Below the pieces are notes generated by a model. The model was not told where the DNA came from. It saw nothing but the letters and a program-made list of their open reading frames with translations, and did not search any database. Shown here piece after piece: positions 15,934 through 23,586 of a stretch of 64,000 bases of DNA. Origin of the DNA: an uncultured Lachnospiraceae bacterium (GTDB lineage: Bacteria > Bacillota > Clostridia > Lachnospirales > Lachnospiraceae). Made by a program: the position numbers and the translations under genes. The stretch is from positions 55,468-119,467 of the forward strand of contig CAJTJY010000006.1 in NCBI GenBank assembly GCA_910576975.1. The letters are read 5' to 3'. How positions within the stretch are numbered: position 1 is the first letter of the stretch; the number at the start of each line of letters is the position of its first letter.

Positions 15934-15939
15934 GGACTT

Positions 15940-16012
15940 GTTCAAAAGTTTATAACAAATCGGCTGAAAACCCTTTGCAATTCGCAGTTGTAAAGGGTTT
16001 TCGATTGCCCTT
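15940..16012 (+). ncRNA. Candidate short antisense RNA in the rep leader
   Basis: From the promoter at 15905-15933 a transcript would start near 15940 and meet a 10-bp hairpin (AAAACCCTTT 15967-15976 / AAAGGGTTTT 15992-16001, extendable by four inner pairs) followed by a T-rich stretch. This gives an RNA of roughly 65-75 nt, complementary to the leader of the minus-strand transcript that carries rep. Countertranscribed RNAs of this kind set the copy number of rolling-circle plasmids; that function here is inference. Confidence 0.5.
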
Positions 16013-16047
16013 TTGCGGCTCTCCCTCCGCTGCCGTTTCCAGTTCTT

Positions 16048-16380
16048 TCACCTCCCTTTTTCTTCCAATTCCGGGTTATAGCAAGAATGTGTTGACCCTA
16101 CAACCCAGCCCGTCATATCAATGTCAATGTCTGTGCCGTCCGTGCCGTCAGATATGATTTCCATATCCCCGTAAAAGCCCCATTCCTCCCCATCCGTTGT
16201 ATGTATGAGGATATAGCCGCACTGCCGGTCCCGCTCCTGCTGCCGGGCTTCCTGCTGCTTCTGCATTTCCTGCACCGCTTCTTCTATCAGTTTTTCTTTT
16301 GCATAGCTTCCCGCCGCAAATGCTGCGGCGCAAAGAAGAAGTGTCCCCAGAAATATTGCTGCCCGTGTGCCTTTCTTCAT
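16048..16380 (-). CDS. Small membrane-anchored hypothetical protein
   Basis: 110 residues from the ATG at 16378-16380 (GGAGG spaced 8 nt). One N-terminal transmembrane or signal-anchor segment (AAIFLGTLLLCAAAFAAGSYA), a Gln/Glu-rich coiled coil, then a small beta-rich domain with GEEWGFYGDMEI and an acidic DGTDGTDIDID stretch. Function unknown. Confidence 0.6.
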   Translation of the reverse strand: MKKGTRAAIFLGTLLLCAAAFAAGSYAKEKLIEEAVQEMQKQQEARQQERDRQCGYILIHTTDGEEWGFYGDMEIISDGTDGTDIDIDMTGWVVGSTHSCYNPELEEKGR

Positions 16381-16392
16381 GCGTTCCACCTC

Positions 16393-16548
16393 CTATCCTG
16401 CCGCTGGCTGCTGTCCTGCTGCCGGGGCTTCCTCTTTCTTCTCCCGCTGCGTCACTTTTACCGTGATTTTTGCGTTTTCCCTCTCTGAAAGAATAAGTGC
16501 CAGCGTTTCAAAAAACCTCTGGGCATTGAATGTCCCTTTAACTTCCAC
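16393..16548 (-). CDS. Small hypothetical protein (51 aa)
   Basis: GTG start behind GGAGGTGGCGGCG; reads VEVKGTFNAQRFFETLALIL, then SERENAKITVKVTQREKKEE and an Ala/Gln-rich end. Spacing to both neighbours (12-16 bp) fits an operon gene. Function unknown. Confidence 0.55.
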   Translation of the reverse strand: MEVKGTFNAQRFFETLALILSERENAKITVKVTQREKKEEAPAAGQQPAAG

Positions 16549-16563
16549 CGCCGCCACCTCCCT

Positions 16564-16734
16564 TTATACGGGCTGGGCAGCGGCAGTCTTTCTTTCTGTG
16601 TCCTTTGCCAGTTTCATTCCCTGCATAAATCCAAGAAGCACTTTCTGTTCCACTTCATCCAGATTCATTTCATCCAGAAGCCGCATGAACTCATTAACTT
16701 CCTGCTTCCTGTCATTTTTCAGTATATCTGCCAT
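16564..16734 (-). CDS. Small hypothetical protein (56 aa)
   Basis: ATG preceded by AGGAGGGAAGCAGG; reads MADILKNDRKQEVNEFMRLL, then DEMNLDEVEQKVLLGFMQGM. Compact, helical, acidic; typical of small phage early genes. Function unknown. Confidence 0.55.
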   Translation of the reverse strand: MADILKNDRKQEVNEFMRLLDEMNLDEVEQKVLLGFMQGMKLAKDTERKTAAAQPV

Positions 16735-16830
16735 CCTGCTTCCCTCCTGTCTTCCTTTTTCCTGCTTCCCCTGCTACAATGGAAGTGCAGCTGCCGGGCT
16801 GCAAATCCATTGCAAAGGGGGGTGTCTTGT

Positions 16831-16995
16831 ATGTCACTTCACAAAGACTTCATCAAAAAGGCTGTGAATGACGCTGTTAAAAAGCATGGGTCTTCCGTTC
16901 CAGCGGAAGAAATTGAAAAAATTTTAGTGTCTGCAATTTATGACATTTTCAATTCCCGTGACTTTGAACAACTCATAAAAGATATTGTGAAGTAA
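16831..16995 (+). CDS. Small plus-strand ORF inside the early region (54 aa)
   Basis: ATG at 16831 behind AAAGGGGGG; reads MSLHKDFIKKAVNDAVKKHG, then SSVPAEEIEKILVSAIYDIF, a compact amphipathic helical protein. It runs opposite to the surrounding early operon, with its own extended -10 box (TGCTACAAT near 16771-16779) and a terminator at 17003-17028. It may be a small regulator or a lysogeny-expressed gene. No homologue recognised. Confidence 0.6.
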   Translation: MSLHKDFIKKAVNDAVKKHGSSVPAEEIEKILVSAIYDIFNSRDFEQLIKDIVK

Positions 16996-17002
16996 TTTCT
17001 TC

Positions 17003-17028
17003 CCAGCCCGCCTATTCAAGCGGGCTGG
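17003..17028 (+). terminator. Rho-independent terminator after the 54-aa gene
   Basis: CCAGCCCGC/GCGGGCTGG (9 bp) with an 8-nt loop, followed by TTTCTTC on the plus strand. The stop codon of the convergent minus-strand gene lies inside it. Confidence 0.7.
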
Positions 17029-17221
17029 TTTCTTCACACACAATCGCTTCTACTTTCGCATAAAATCTGTTGAATATCTGCCGCAGTTCGTCCGTCCTTT
17101 CTTCTGATACCCCCTCGAATTTCAGCACAACTTCTGCGTATGCGTTCGGTTCGTCCGTTGTGACGCTCTTTTTATATTCAACAATGTCTTTCATTCTTGC
17201 TGTAGAAGAAAATCCTGTCAT
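17012..17221 (-). CDS. Hypothetical early phage protein
   Basis: 69 residues from the ATG at 17219-17221 (AAAGGAAAG upstream; an in-frame upstream start at 17263 lacks a convincing ribosome binding site). Contains NAYAEVVLKFEGVSEERTDE and LRQIFNRFYAKVEAIVCEE, a small alpha/beta pattern. Function unknown. Confidence 0.55.
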   Translation of the reverse strand: MTGFSSTARMKDIVEYKKSVTTDEPNAYAEVVLKFEGVSEERTDELRQIFNRFYAKVEAIVCEETSPLE

Positions 17222-17264
17222 TTCGTTTACTTTCCTTTCTGCACTGCCGCTTCCGCTTTTCACC

Positions 17265-17405
17265 TTAAAAAGCCGACTGCCTGAAAAACTTGTTGACCGT
17301 CCACACGCTTTCTAGCTGGCGTGTCCGCTGCCGCTCTTGTCGCAGTGCGTATTTTTGGGTGTTGGCAGCCCCGGTTGTCTTTACAAGTCCATTTTTCAAT
17401 TTCAT
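17265..17405 (-). CDS. First small ORF of the early operon (46 aa)
   Basis: ATG 18 bp downstream of the early-promoter -10 box; ribosome site AAGGA close upstream. Reads MKLKNGLVKTTGAANTQKYA and continues with a basic QERQRTRQLESVWTVNKFFR. Its position, as the first gene after the early promoter and opposite the repressor, is where phages place Cro-like or antirepressor proteins, but no HTH is evident. Confidence 0.45.
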   Translation of the reverse strand: MKLKNGLVKTTGAANTQKYALRQERQRTRQLESVWTVNKFFRQSAF

Positions 17406-17408
17406 TTT

Positions 17409-17488
17409 GTCCTTGTAGGTCCATTATATAACTGAAAAATGTCCTTGTCAATCCTTTTTTTGAATTTTTCATTTCATTTTGTCTTGAC
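17409..17488. promoter_or_regulatory. Divergent early/repressor promoter region with repeated operator-like motifs
   Basis: Minus strand: TTGACA (17446-17451), 17-bp spacer, TATAAT (17423-17428), a full consensus promoter for the early operon. Plus strand: TTGACT (17484-17489), 17-bp spacer, TATAGT (17507-17512) for the repressor gene. GTCCTTGT recurs at 17409-17416 and 17441-17448, with the related GTCTTGAC at 17481-17488; the three overlap or flank both promoters and are the best candidates for repressor operators. Confidence 0.7.
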
Positions 17489-17549
17489 TAAACCATTTTC
17501 AAGTTGTATAGTAAAAGTGCAAACCAAAAGAAAGCGGGGTGAATACATA

Positions 17550-18071
17550 ATGGAAGTCTATGAAAGAATACGGGAATTGCGAAAAAATCATCTTCGCTTA
17601 TCCCAGACCGACTTTGGGGATAGGCTTGGCGTTAGCCGTTCTGTAATAAAGAATATAGAATTAAACGCCCTTGCCCGCCCAGACCAGAAATTGTCATTGA
17701 TAAAGCTAATCTGCAAGGAATTTTCTGTAAATGAAGACTGGCTTTTGAATGGCAATGAACCTATGTTTGTTGAGCCGGACACATTCAGCCTTGATGAATT
17801 TGTGAAGCAGCGTGGCGCAACGGACCTTGAATTGCAGATTGTAAAGACTTATTTTGACTTAGACCCGGACACACGGGAAATGCTGGTTGACCATTTCAGA
17901 AAAGGTCTTGCCGCTTCCGCTCCTGCTGCCGTTGAAAAAGAAAAGACGGTTGAGGAATTGGAAGAAGAATATAAAAAAATAGTCTTAAATTCTGTATCGA
18001 AAAAGGGTTCTACTGCTTTGAGTACCACAAACGACACGGCAGCTAATGGCAAAGCCGTGAATGAAAATTGA
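17550..18071 (+). CDS. XRE/cI-like lysogeny repressor
   Basis: 173 residues from the ATG at 17550 (GGGGTGAATACATA upstream). Residues 1-60 form an XRE helix-turn-helix (RLSQTDFGDRLGVSRSVIKNIE, then KLICKEFSVNEDWLLNG). A C-terminal helical, acidic region (VEELEEEYKKIV) replaces the usual LexA-like peptidase domain, so induction by self-cleavage is not expected. It is divergent from the early operon and expressed from a TTGACT/TATAGT promoter. Confidence 0.85.
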   Translation: MEVYERIRELRKNHLRLSQTDFGDRLGVSRSVIKNIELNALARPDQKLSLIKLICKEFSVNEDWLLNGNEPMFVEPDTFSLDEFVKQRGATDLELQIVKTYFDLDPDTREMLVDHFRKGLAASAPAAVEKEKTVEELEEEYKKIVLNSVSKKGSTALSTTNDTAANGKAVNEN

Positions 18072-18091
18072 ATAATCTGGAGGAAATGACC

Positions 18092-18922
18092 ATGAAAAAA
18101 TTATGTTTTATAGCTGCTCTGCTGCTGTGTTTCTCTCTTTGTTCCTGCGGGGTTTTGGTTGATACCAATACCCCAAAATCTGCGGAATTGTCGGAAAAAT
18201 ACAGTTTTTATGAAAATTCCGTTGCTTCCATCCGTGGCGGCTGCAATGTTTCCCCAGAAGAAGCAGACGAAATCTTTCTTGTGCTGGTGAATGACTGCGG
18301 CGTTGACAAAGAAGTGACCGTGACCCCTTATGCAAACGCCCCTTATTCTGTCAAATATGGTTCAAAAACATTATCCATGACCCTTGACGGCAGCAGCGTT
18401 TCAGAAGTCTTTGACGGTGAAAGCCGGATTTATCCTGCTTCCGCTGCGGACGCTTCCAGCCCGGAAGAAAGCAACGCACCAGAAGAAACAGAAGCCCCGG
18501 CAGACAATGTGCCGGATGATACGGCAGAAAGCGTTTCTATGTTTGATTTTTCCGCTTCTGATATTTCTTTCGGAGAAATTGACACTGGTGACTTGCAACT
18601 GCAATATGGTGAATTATTGAGTGTTATATATAATGACGGCATTGTTGTTGTGAAAGCGAAAATTACATCAAATTTGACAAATAATATGACTGTTCAGCAG
18701 AATTATTATAATGTTGGTGACTTAATCAAAAATCACGGCTTTAATACTTGTAATGAATTGCAATACTGGGCTGTTGCTGATATGAGCAGCGGTGATGAAG
18801 TAAAAGTTGTTTCTTTCGACTTAAACAAAGAAACTATCGAAAATCTGTATAATGAAAAGATTTTTGAAAACCAGCTTGAAGACTATGTTGACAATTTGTT
18901 TATTCATGCAAGTTTGCAGTAA
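18092..18922 (+). CDS. Prophage lipoprotein in the lysogeny module
   Basis: 276 residues from the ATG at 18092 (GGAGGAAATGACC). A type II signal sequence, KKLCFIAALLLCFSLCSCG, predicts lipidation at the Cys of LCSC. An extracellular domain, an acidic Pro/Glu linker (PEESNAPEETEAPADNVPDD) and a second domain follow. It lies between repressor and integrase, so it should be expressed in the lysogen. Known phage lipoproteins in this place (Ltp of Streptococcus thermophilus phage TP-J34) block superinfection; that role here is inference. Confidence 0.7.
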   Translation: MKKLCFIAALLLCFSLCSCGVLVDTNTPKSAELSEKYSFYENSVASIRGGCNVSPEEADEIFLVLVNDCGVDKEVTVTPYANAPYSVKYGSKTLSMTLDGSSVSEVFDGESRIYPASAADASSPEESNAPEETEAPADNVPDDTAESVSMFDFSASDISFGEIDTGDLQLQYGELLSVIYNDGIVVVKAKITSNLTNNMTVQQNYYNVGDLIKNHGFNTCNELQYWAVADMSSGDEVKVVSFDLNKETIENLYNEKIFENQLEDYVDNLFIHASLQ

Positions 18923-18929
18923 ATAAAAT

Positions 18930-18960
18930 GCCCCGGCAGTGCTGGGAACACTACCGGGGC
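18930..18960 (+). terminator. Hairpin after the lipoprotein gene
   Basis: GCCCCGGCAGTG/CACTACCGGGGC stem (one mismatch) with a short loop, 8 bp after the stop codon. No clean U-run, so termination may be partial. The plus-strand motif ACCAGATACAA follows at 18980-18990, upstream of the integrase. Confidence 0.55.
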
Positions 18961-19055
18961 GGTGCAAATAATATATTATACCAGATACAACATACCATCC
19001 GCATAATTATAATATCACTTGCGGGCGGGAAATTAAAGGCAATCAAGGTGATTAT

Positions 19056-20426
19056 ATGAGAAAAAAAGAAGCAGCGACAAGCCTTGTGCGTGTCGCTTTA
19101 TATATTCGTGTTTCCGGGGAAGAACAAAAAATGCACGGTCTTTCCCTTGAAGCCCAGCAAGAACGGCTGGAAAAGTTCGCCCGTGAACGTGGCTGGCTTA
19201 TCTCCGGCATATACATTGACGCTGCAAAGACTGCCCGGAAGCACCTACACAAGCGCACGGAATTTCAGCGCATGATTGAAGCCGTGAAGCGGAATGAAGT
19301 TGACATTTTGCTTTTCTGCCGCCTTGATAGGTGGTTTCGTTCCGTAGCTGATTATTACAAAATTATGGAAATCCTGCAAGCCCACAACTGCGAATGGTTG
19401 ACCACTGATGAAGAATACGACACGACAACCGCAAACGGGCGTTTATATATCAATGTGAAGCTGTCCATAGCCCAGAATGAAGCGGACATTGACGGGGAAA
19501 GAATAGATGTTGTTTTTGACAGCAAGATTGCCCACGGCACTGTTGTTTCCGGCAACTGTCCTTTCGGCTTCCGGGTGAATGAGGAAAAGCGGCTGGAAAT
19601 CCTGCCGGATGAAGCGGACATTGTGCGGGACGCTTTCAACCGTTATGAAGCCACCGTTTCCCAGCGTGGGACCATAAAATATATCCGGGAAAGATACGGC
19701 GTGAATTGGTGTGACGCTACTTTCCGGCGTATGCTTCATGAAAAGCTATATACCGGGGTCTATGACCGGGGCGGCAGGGTCAATGAAAACTTCTGCCCTG
19801 CAATCATCAGCCATGAACAATTTGACCATGTTCAGAAATTGACCAGCAAAAACGCCCGTTCTTCCCCCTCCGGCAAGGTATATATTTTCACTTCCGTTCT
19901 TTCTTGCAGTGAGTGCGGGCATAAATTAGTTGGGTACTATACACGGGGCTATATTTATTATCGGTGCAACCAGCACTTCCAGCGTGGACGCTGCCCGCAC
20001 AATCATTCCGTCCGGGAAGACGTGATTGAAGCGTGGCTGTTCTCCCATCTGGAAGAAGAAATTGACCGCTGCCAGCTTGAATGGGAAGTGCAAGCCGCAG
20101 CCCGGAAACGTGCTATCACATCCACCGACAAAGCAGCCTTGAAGCGCAAACTTTCAAAGCTGAAAGAATTATATGTAAATGAGTTAATAGACATTGAGGA
20201 ATACAAAAAGGACTATGAGATATACACCGCAGCACTGAGACAGCTGCCGGACCCGGCGCAGGAAGCCCCGCCAGACTTCGCCGCCGTCAGAAAATATTTG
20301 ACAGCTGATTTCAAAGCGATATATGAAACTTTGACCCGTGAAGAAAAGCGCACCCTTTGGCGGTCCGTCATTGAGGAAATAAAGGTTGACAACGCCGGGA
20401 ACGTCACGGGAATTATTTTCGGGTAG
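19056..20426 (+). CDS. int: Large serine recombinase (phage integrase)
   Basis: Site-specific integrase of 456 residues. The resolvase-type catalytic domain begins VRVALYIRVSGEEQ, with the nucleophile predicted as Ser20; the recombinase domain covers about 165-280, and a zinc ribbon CSECGHKLVGYY...YYRCNQHFQRGRCPH lies near 284-318, followed by a coiled coil (ALKRKLSKLKELYVNELIDIEEY). The ATG follows AAGGTGATTAT. The gene ends at the prophage boundary, with the stop codon inside the attachment-site inverted repeat, as is usual for serine integrases. Confidence 0.95.
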   Translation: MRKKEAATSLVRVALYIRVSGEEQKMHGLSLEAQQERLEKFARERGWLISGIYIDAAKTARKHLHKRTEFQRMIEAVKRNEVDILLFCRLDRWFRSVADYYKIMEILQAHNCEWLTTDEEYDTTTANGRLYINVKLSIAQNEADIDGERIDVVFDSKIAHGTVVSGNCPFGFRVNEEKRLEILPDEADIVRDAFNRYEATVSQRGTIKYIRERYGVNWCDATFRRMLHEKLYTGVYDRGGRVNENFCPAIISHEQFDHVQKLTSKNARSSPSGKVYIFTSVLSCSECGHKLVGYYTRGYIYYRCNQHFQRGRCPHNHSVREDVIEAWLFSHLEEEIDRCQLEWEVQAAARKRAITSTDKAALKRKLSKLKELYVNELIDIEEYKKDYEIYTAALRQLPDPAQEAPPDFAAVRKYLTADFKAIYETLTREEKRTLWRSVIEEIKVDNAGNVTGIIFG

Positions 20427-20460
20427 TGTTGTACTTACTTTACACTACCCGTAGGTTCAT
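20421..20460. other. Prophage attachment junction (attR or attL)
   Basis: GGGTAGTGT (20421-20429) and ACACTACCC (20442-20450) form a 9-bp inverted repeat spanning the integrase stop and the point where the host ABC ATPase frame loses homology. The host side begins in the codons for DEPTG; the GGGTAG sequence is shared by host codons and integrase end. The crossover dinucleotide cannot be fixed without the other junction, which is left of the window. Confidence 0.7.
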
Positions 20461-20956
20461 CCGCAAGAAACAATGACGGCTCCGTCACCAAAGCGCGCGC
20501 AATAGCCACTCTCTGCTGCTGTCCGCCGGAAAGTTCTGCCGGGCGATGCCCCATGCGGTGAGCAAGCTCTACTTGTTCCAGTGCCCTGCGCACTCTGCGC
20601 TTTCGTTCCTTTCCAGACAACTTTTGATAAATCAGCGGAAGCTCCACGTTTTCCTCTGCCGTAAGCCGGGGCAACAGATTGAAATTCTGAAAAATAAATC
20701 CGATCTTTTGATTGCGAATCTTTGCAAGCTCTTTTTCAGAATAGCGCTCAACAGAGATTCCATCCAAAATATAGGCTCCCTCGTCCGCCGTGTCAAGACA
20801 GCCGATAATATTCATCATCGTAGATTTGCCGCTTCCAGAAGGTCCTACAATGCTGACAAATTCCCCTTCTTTAATTTCCATGTCGGCATGGTCCAAGGCA
20901 TAGACCCTGTCCGTTCCCATCTCATAAATTTTTGAAACTTGCTGTAATTGAATCAT
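20435..20956 (-). pseudogene. MacB-like ABC ATPase truncated by the prophage
   Basis: ATPase of a MacAB-type exporter, 173 residues left from the ATG at 20954-20956 (AGGAGATGGAAT). Walker A GPSGSGKST, signature LSGGQQQRVAIARAL and Walker B LFLADEPTG are intact. The frame then runs into phage DNA (SVK, stop), so the D-loop and H-loop and any downstream permease are lost from this side. An intact gene would continue NLDS. Excision would restore it. The downstream part should lie beyond the prophage's other end. Confidence 0.85.
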
Positions 20957-20966
20957 ATTCCATCTC

Positions 20967-23372
20967 CTATTCGTTCCTGTCAAAAGCGCCTCTGTTGGGA
21001 TTCCCTTGTTTGAAATCGCCATCTGGCATTTCTCCCATGGCGCCTCCGGGACCTCCTCCTGGCATCTCGCCCATGCCGTCTCTGAAACCTGCGCCCATGC
21101 CTCCAAATCCCTGCTGGGATAAGTTGCCAGTCTTCTGATAATATATCTTGTCTCCCTCGGACAAGCCTTCCGTGATTTCCACGGTATCACCGTCAGATAA
21201 CCCGGTAGTCACTTCCCGTTCTCCTGAAAGCTTTCCTTCACCATCAGATTCCGTATACACAAAGACACGATTCCCACGTTCCTGAAGGGCGTTTACTGGA
21301 ATTGTCACTACGTTTTCCTTATTTTCAATGGTCACGACCGCGGAAGCATTCATGCCCTCTCTCATCCTCTGATCTTTCGGAATCGTAATTTTGACCGTAT
21401 ATTTTGCCACGCCTGCGGAACTGCTTGCAGAACTTCCAATCTTAGTCACCGTGCCTGAAAACTCTTCCCCCTCTATGGCGTCCAGTGTGATTTTTGCCTC
21501 CTGCCCTAAGTCTACAGAGTTAATATCCAATTCGTCAACATTTACGGCTAAAACCATGGTGTCTGATGCTGCCAGCGTAAAAGCCGCTACTTCGCTGCTG
21601 CCAGACGCCTCTTGCTCCTCACTTTCGCCTGACCCGGAACTTCCTGCTGCACTGCCGGAGTCAACGGTAGCTACCGTTCTGCTTTGTATGGCTTTGGAAG
21701 CATCCGCAGTCAGATTCGATCCATTCCCTGCTCCTGCATCATTGAAGATGCCTGATGCCGCTCTTTCATCAGTTTCCGTTTTATTTTCAGCTCCATTTGC
21801 AGGCTGCTGCTGCGATATTTTGTCATCTGCTCTATTTTCTGTTTCTTCCTGACGATCTAACTCTTCCTCTGCATCCCTGTCATCCTGGGGATTTTGCTCT
21901 TTTTTTGTGTCTTCCTCAGGATTATGTTCCTCTTTTTCATCTTCTGCGCCAGTAGCAGGATAGGTGATCTGGAAATCGAGCAGTTTTCCATCCTCCGACA
22001 CCGTTACGCCTGCAAGGACGCCAGACTGGATCTGTCTGACGCTGTCCTCGGTAAAACAATATCCCTCGCCTGCCAAAAGGCTAATCTTTGCCTGATAAGA
22101 AGTCTCTGGTGCAAATGCTTCGTCTTCTGGCTTCCAGGAAATCGTCCCTTGATAGCTCCCATCTTCTGTCTCAATCTGCTTTTGAGGCTTTTTCCCTGTC
22201 TCAGGGATTTCGAGCACAAGCATATTTTTGTCAGAAGCGCCAGAAGATGCAAGTTCGAATGCCAAAGCTTTCTCCGCCCGTTCCTCGGAAAGCTCGGGCG
22301 CACTTGCCACCACTGAAACAGAATTCTTCGATATCTGCAGATTTCCAGACTGACTTGCGCTTTGACTGTTTTCAGCAGAGATATTTACCGATTGAACAAT
22401 CCCATCCGTTTGTGCCGTAATAGTCCCGCTCTTAGATAATACAAGCAATTTCTGAAGCGTTTCTGTTAATTCCTGCCGCTCTGCGATTTGTTCCTGATAT
22501 TCCAGGCTCTGTTCCTCTTCTACAGTAAAAAGCGTGGTTCCACTGTATATTTTCTCATCCTCCGATACGCAGATATCTTCCACAACGCCTGTTGCTTGTG
22601 TGACCGCAAGCTGCCTATGTATGTAAGTGCTCCCAGTTCCCAAAACATTGCCCTGGGTGTCTGCAGCAGTCACTTCTTCCCCCATTCCAATGCCGCTGTC
22701 TGAGCAAAGCACTGTAACTGTTCCATCTGAGACAGTTTCCACGGTCCCCTCCTTGCTAGTTCCATCTGAACGAATCACATTAACAGCGTCCCCCTTTGCA
22801 AGCTCTGTATCTGTGGAAATGTCAATTGCCAGATATCCGTCGAGGGATATCAGCATCAGCGCGCCTTGTTCCACCATGCATTCAGAAATCTCCTCTCCTT
22901 GCTGAACATATATTTTCTTGATCCTGCCTTCTACCTTTGATTTTACTGACTGCACCTCCTCCTCGCCGCTACTCTCGTCAATCATTTCATCCAAGTCCTC
23001 GATCTCTTTTTGAACATTTTCCATGGCGCAAAGCACGGAAGACTGATCCAGTACGGCGAGAACGTCACCTTTCGAAACTTGGTCTCCTGCCTCCACCTTG
23101 ACTTCCTCCACGACAAGCCCAGAAGGAATGCCCACGGTCTCGCCTTCTGCCAGCTCTAAATTCCCTGTTCCCACGATCGTATTGGAAATGCTTCCTATCT
23201 TTGCCTGCGTTTCCTGAAAGGTGATCTCCTGCCTTTGGCTTCCCTTTGCAGGCGTACCTTTCACGGAATAGATCCCAAAAGAAATCAATCCCGCCCCTGC
23301 TGCCAACCCAAAAAGCAGCACTGCTTTTTTCTTCTTCCACAAACGTTTCCAATTGCCTGCTGCACTCTTCAA
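20967..23372 (-). CDS. MacA/HlyD-family efflux adaptor, long form
   Basis: Membrane-anchored periplasmic-adaptor-type protein of 801 residues; adaptors are usually 350-550. N-terminal transmembrane segment (AVLLFGLAAGAGLISFGIYSV), lipoyl/hairpin pieces (VKVEAGDQVSKGDVLAVLDQ), a long Asp/Glu/Gln/Ser-rich insert (about 490-610), the barrel domain (TIPKDQRMREGMNASAVVTI) and a Gly/Met-rich tail. TTG start with GGAGG 8 nt upstream. First partner of the truncated ATPase, 10 bp away; export of a peptide or drug is likely, substrate unknown. Confidence 0.85.
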   Translation of the reverse strand: MKSAAGNWKRLWKKKKAVLLFGLAAGAGLISFGIYSVKGTPAKGSQRQEITFQETQAKIGSISNTIVGTGNLELAEGETVGIPSGLVVEEVKVEAGDQVSKGDVLAVLDQSSVLCAMENVQKEIEDLDEMIDESSGEEEVQSVKSKVEGRIKKIYVQQGEEISECMVEQGALMLISLDGYLAIDISTDTELAKGDAVNVIRSDGTSKEGTVETVSDGTVTVLCSDSGIGMGEEVTAADTQGNVLGTGSTYIHRQLAVTQATGVVEDICVSEDEKIYSGTTLFTVEEEQSLEYQEQIAERQELTETLQKLLVLSKSGTITAQTDGIVQSVNISAENSQSASQSGNLQISKNSVSVVASAPELSEERAEKALAFELASSGASDKNMLVLEIPETGKKPQKQIETEDGSYQGTISWKPEDEAFAPETSYQAKISLLAGEGYCFTEDSVRQIQSGVLAGVTVSEDGKLLDFQITYPATGAEDEKEEHNPEEDTKKEQNPQDDRDAEEELDRQEETENRADDKISQQQPANGAENKTETDERAASGIFNDAGAGNGSNLTADASKAIQSRTVATVDSGSAAGSSGSGESEEQEASGSSEVAAFTLAASDTMVLAVNVDELDINSVDLGQEAKITLDAIEGEEFSGTVTKIGSSASSSAGVAKYTVKITIPKDQRMREGMNASAVVTIENKENVVTIPVNALQERGNRVFVYTESDGEGKLSGEREVTTGLSDGDTVEITEGLSEGDKIYYQKTGNLSQQGFGGMGAGFRDGMGEMPGGGPGGAMGEMPDGDFKQGNPNRGAFDRNE

Positions 23373-23420
23373 AATTCAATCCTCCTGTTCTTCCTCAAAA
23401 CTATATGTTTGCATTTCTCC

Positions 23421-23586
23421 CTAGTGTGCTGACATGCTGATAAATAGACAAACTTACTTGCCTATTTGCCCATCTGCTGCGCTAGATTTTCTAGCCGTAG
23501 CCACCGCTACGCCGTCGAAAATCTGCCTTGCAGAAAGACAAATATCCTGCGTAATTTTGTTAAATATCAACATGTCAGTACACTAG
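23421..23586. repeat. Palindromic MITE-like element (family 1)
   Basis: Terminal inverted repeats CTAGTGTGCTGACATGCTGATA (first 22 bp) and its near-complement ending at 23586 enclose a second nested hairpin (TAGATTTTCTAGCCGTAGC against GCTACGCCGTCGAAAATCTG). The 166-bp element has no ORF and sits between two genes of the exporter operon; the upstream gene's stop codon (TAG) is provided by its terminal repeat. Confidence 0.7.

Noticed and set aside
17260..17472. 70-codon minus-strand frame across the early promoter
   Set aside because: Its 5' part lies upstream of the consensus promoter, so it could not be fully transcribed; the 46-codon ORF inside the transcript fits better.
20957..21190. 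N-terminal extension of the truncated ABC ATPase
   Set aside because: The extension overlaps the adaptor gene in another frame and has no family similarity; the ATG at 20956 has a good ribosome site.
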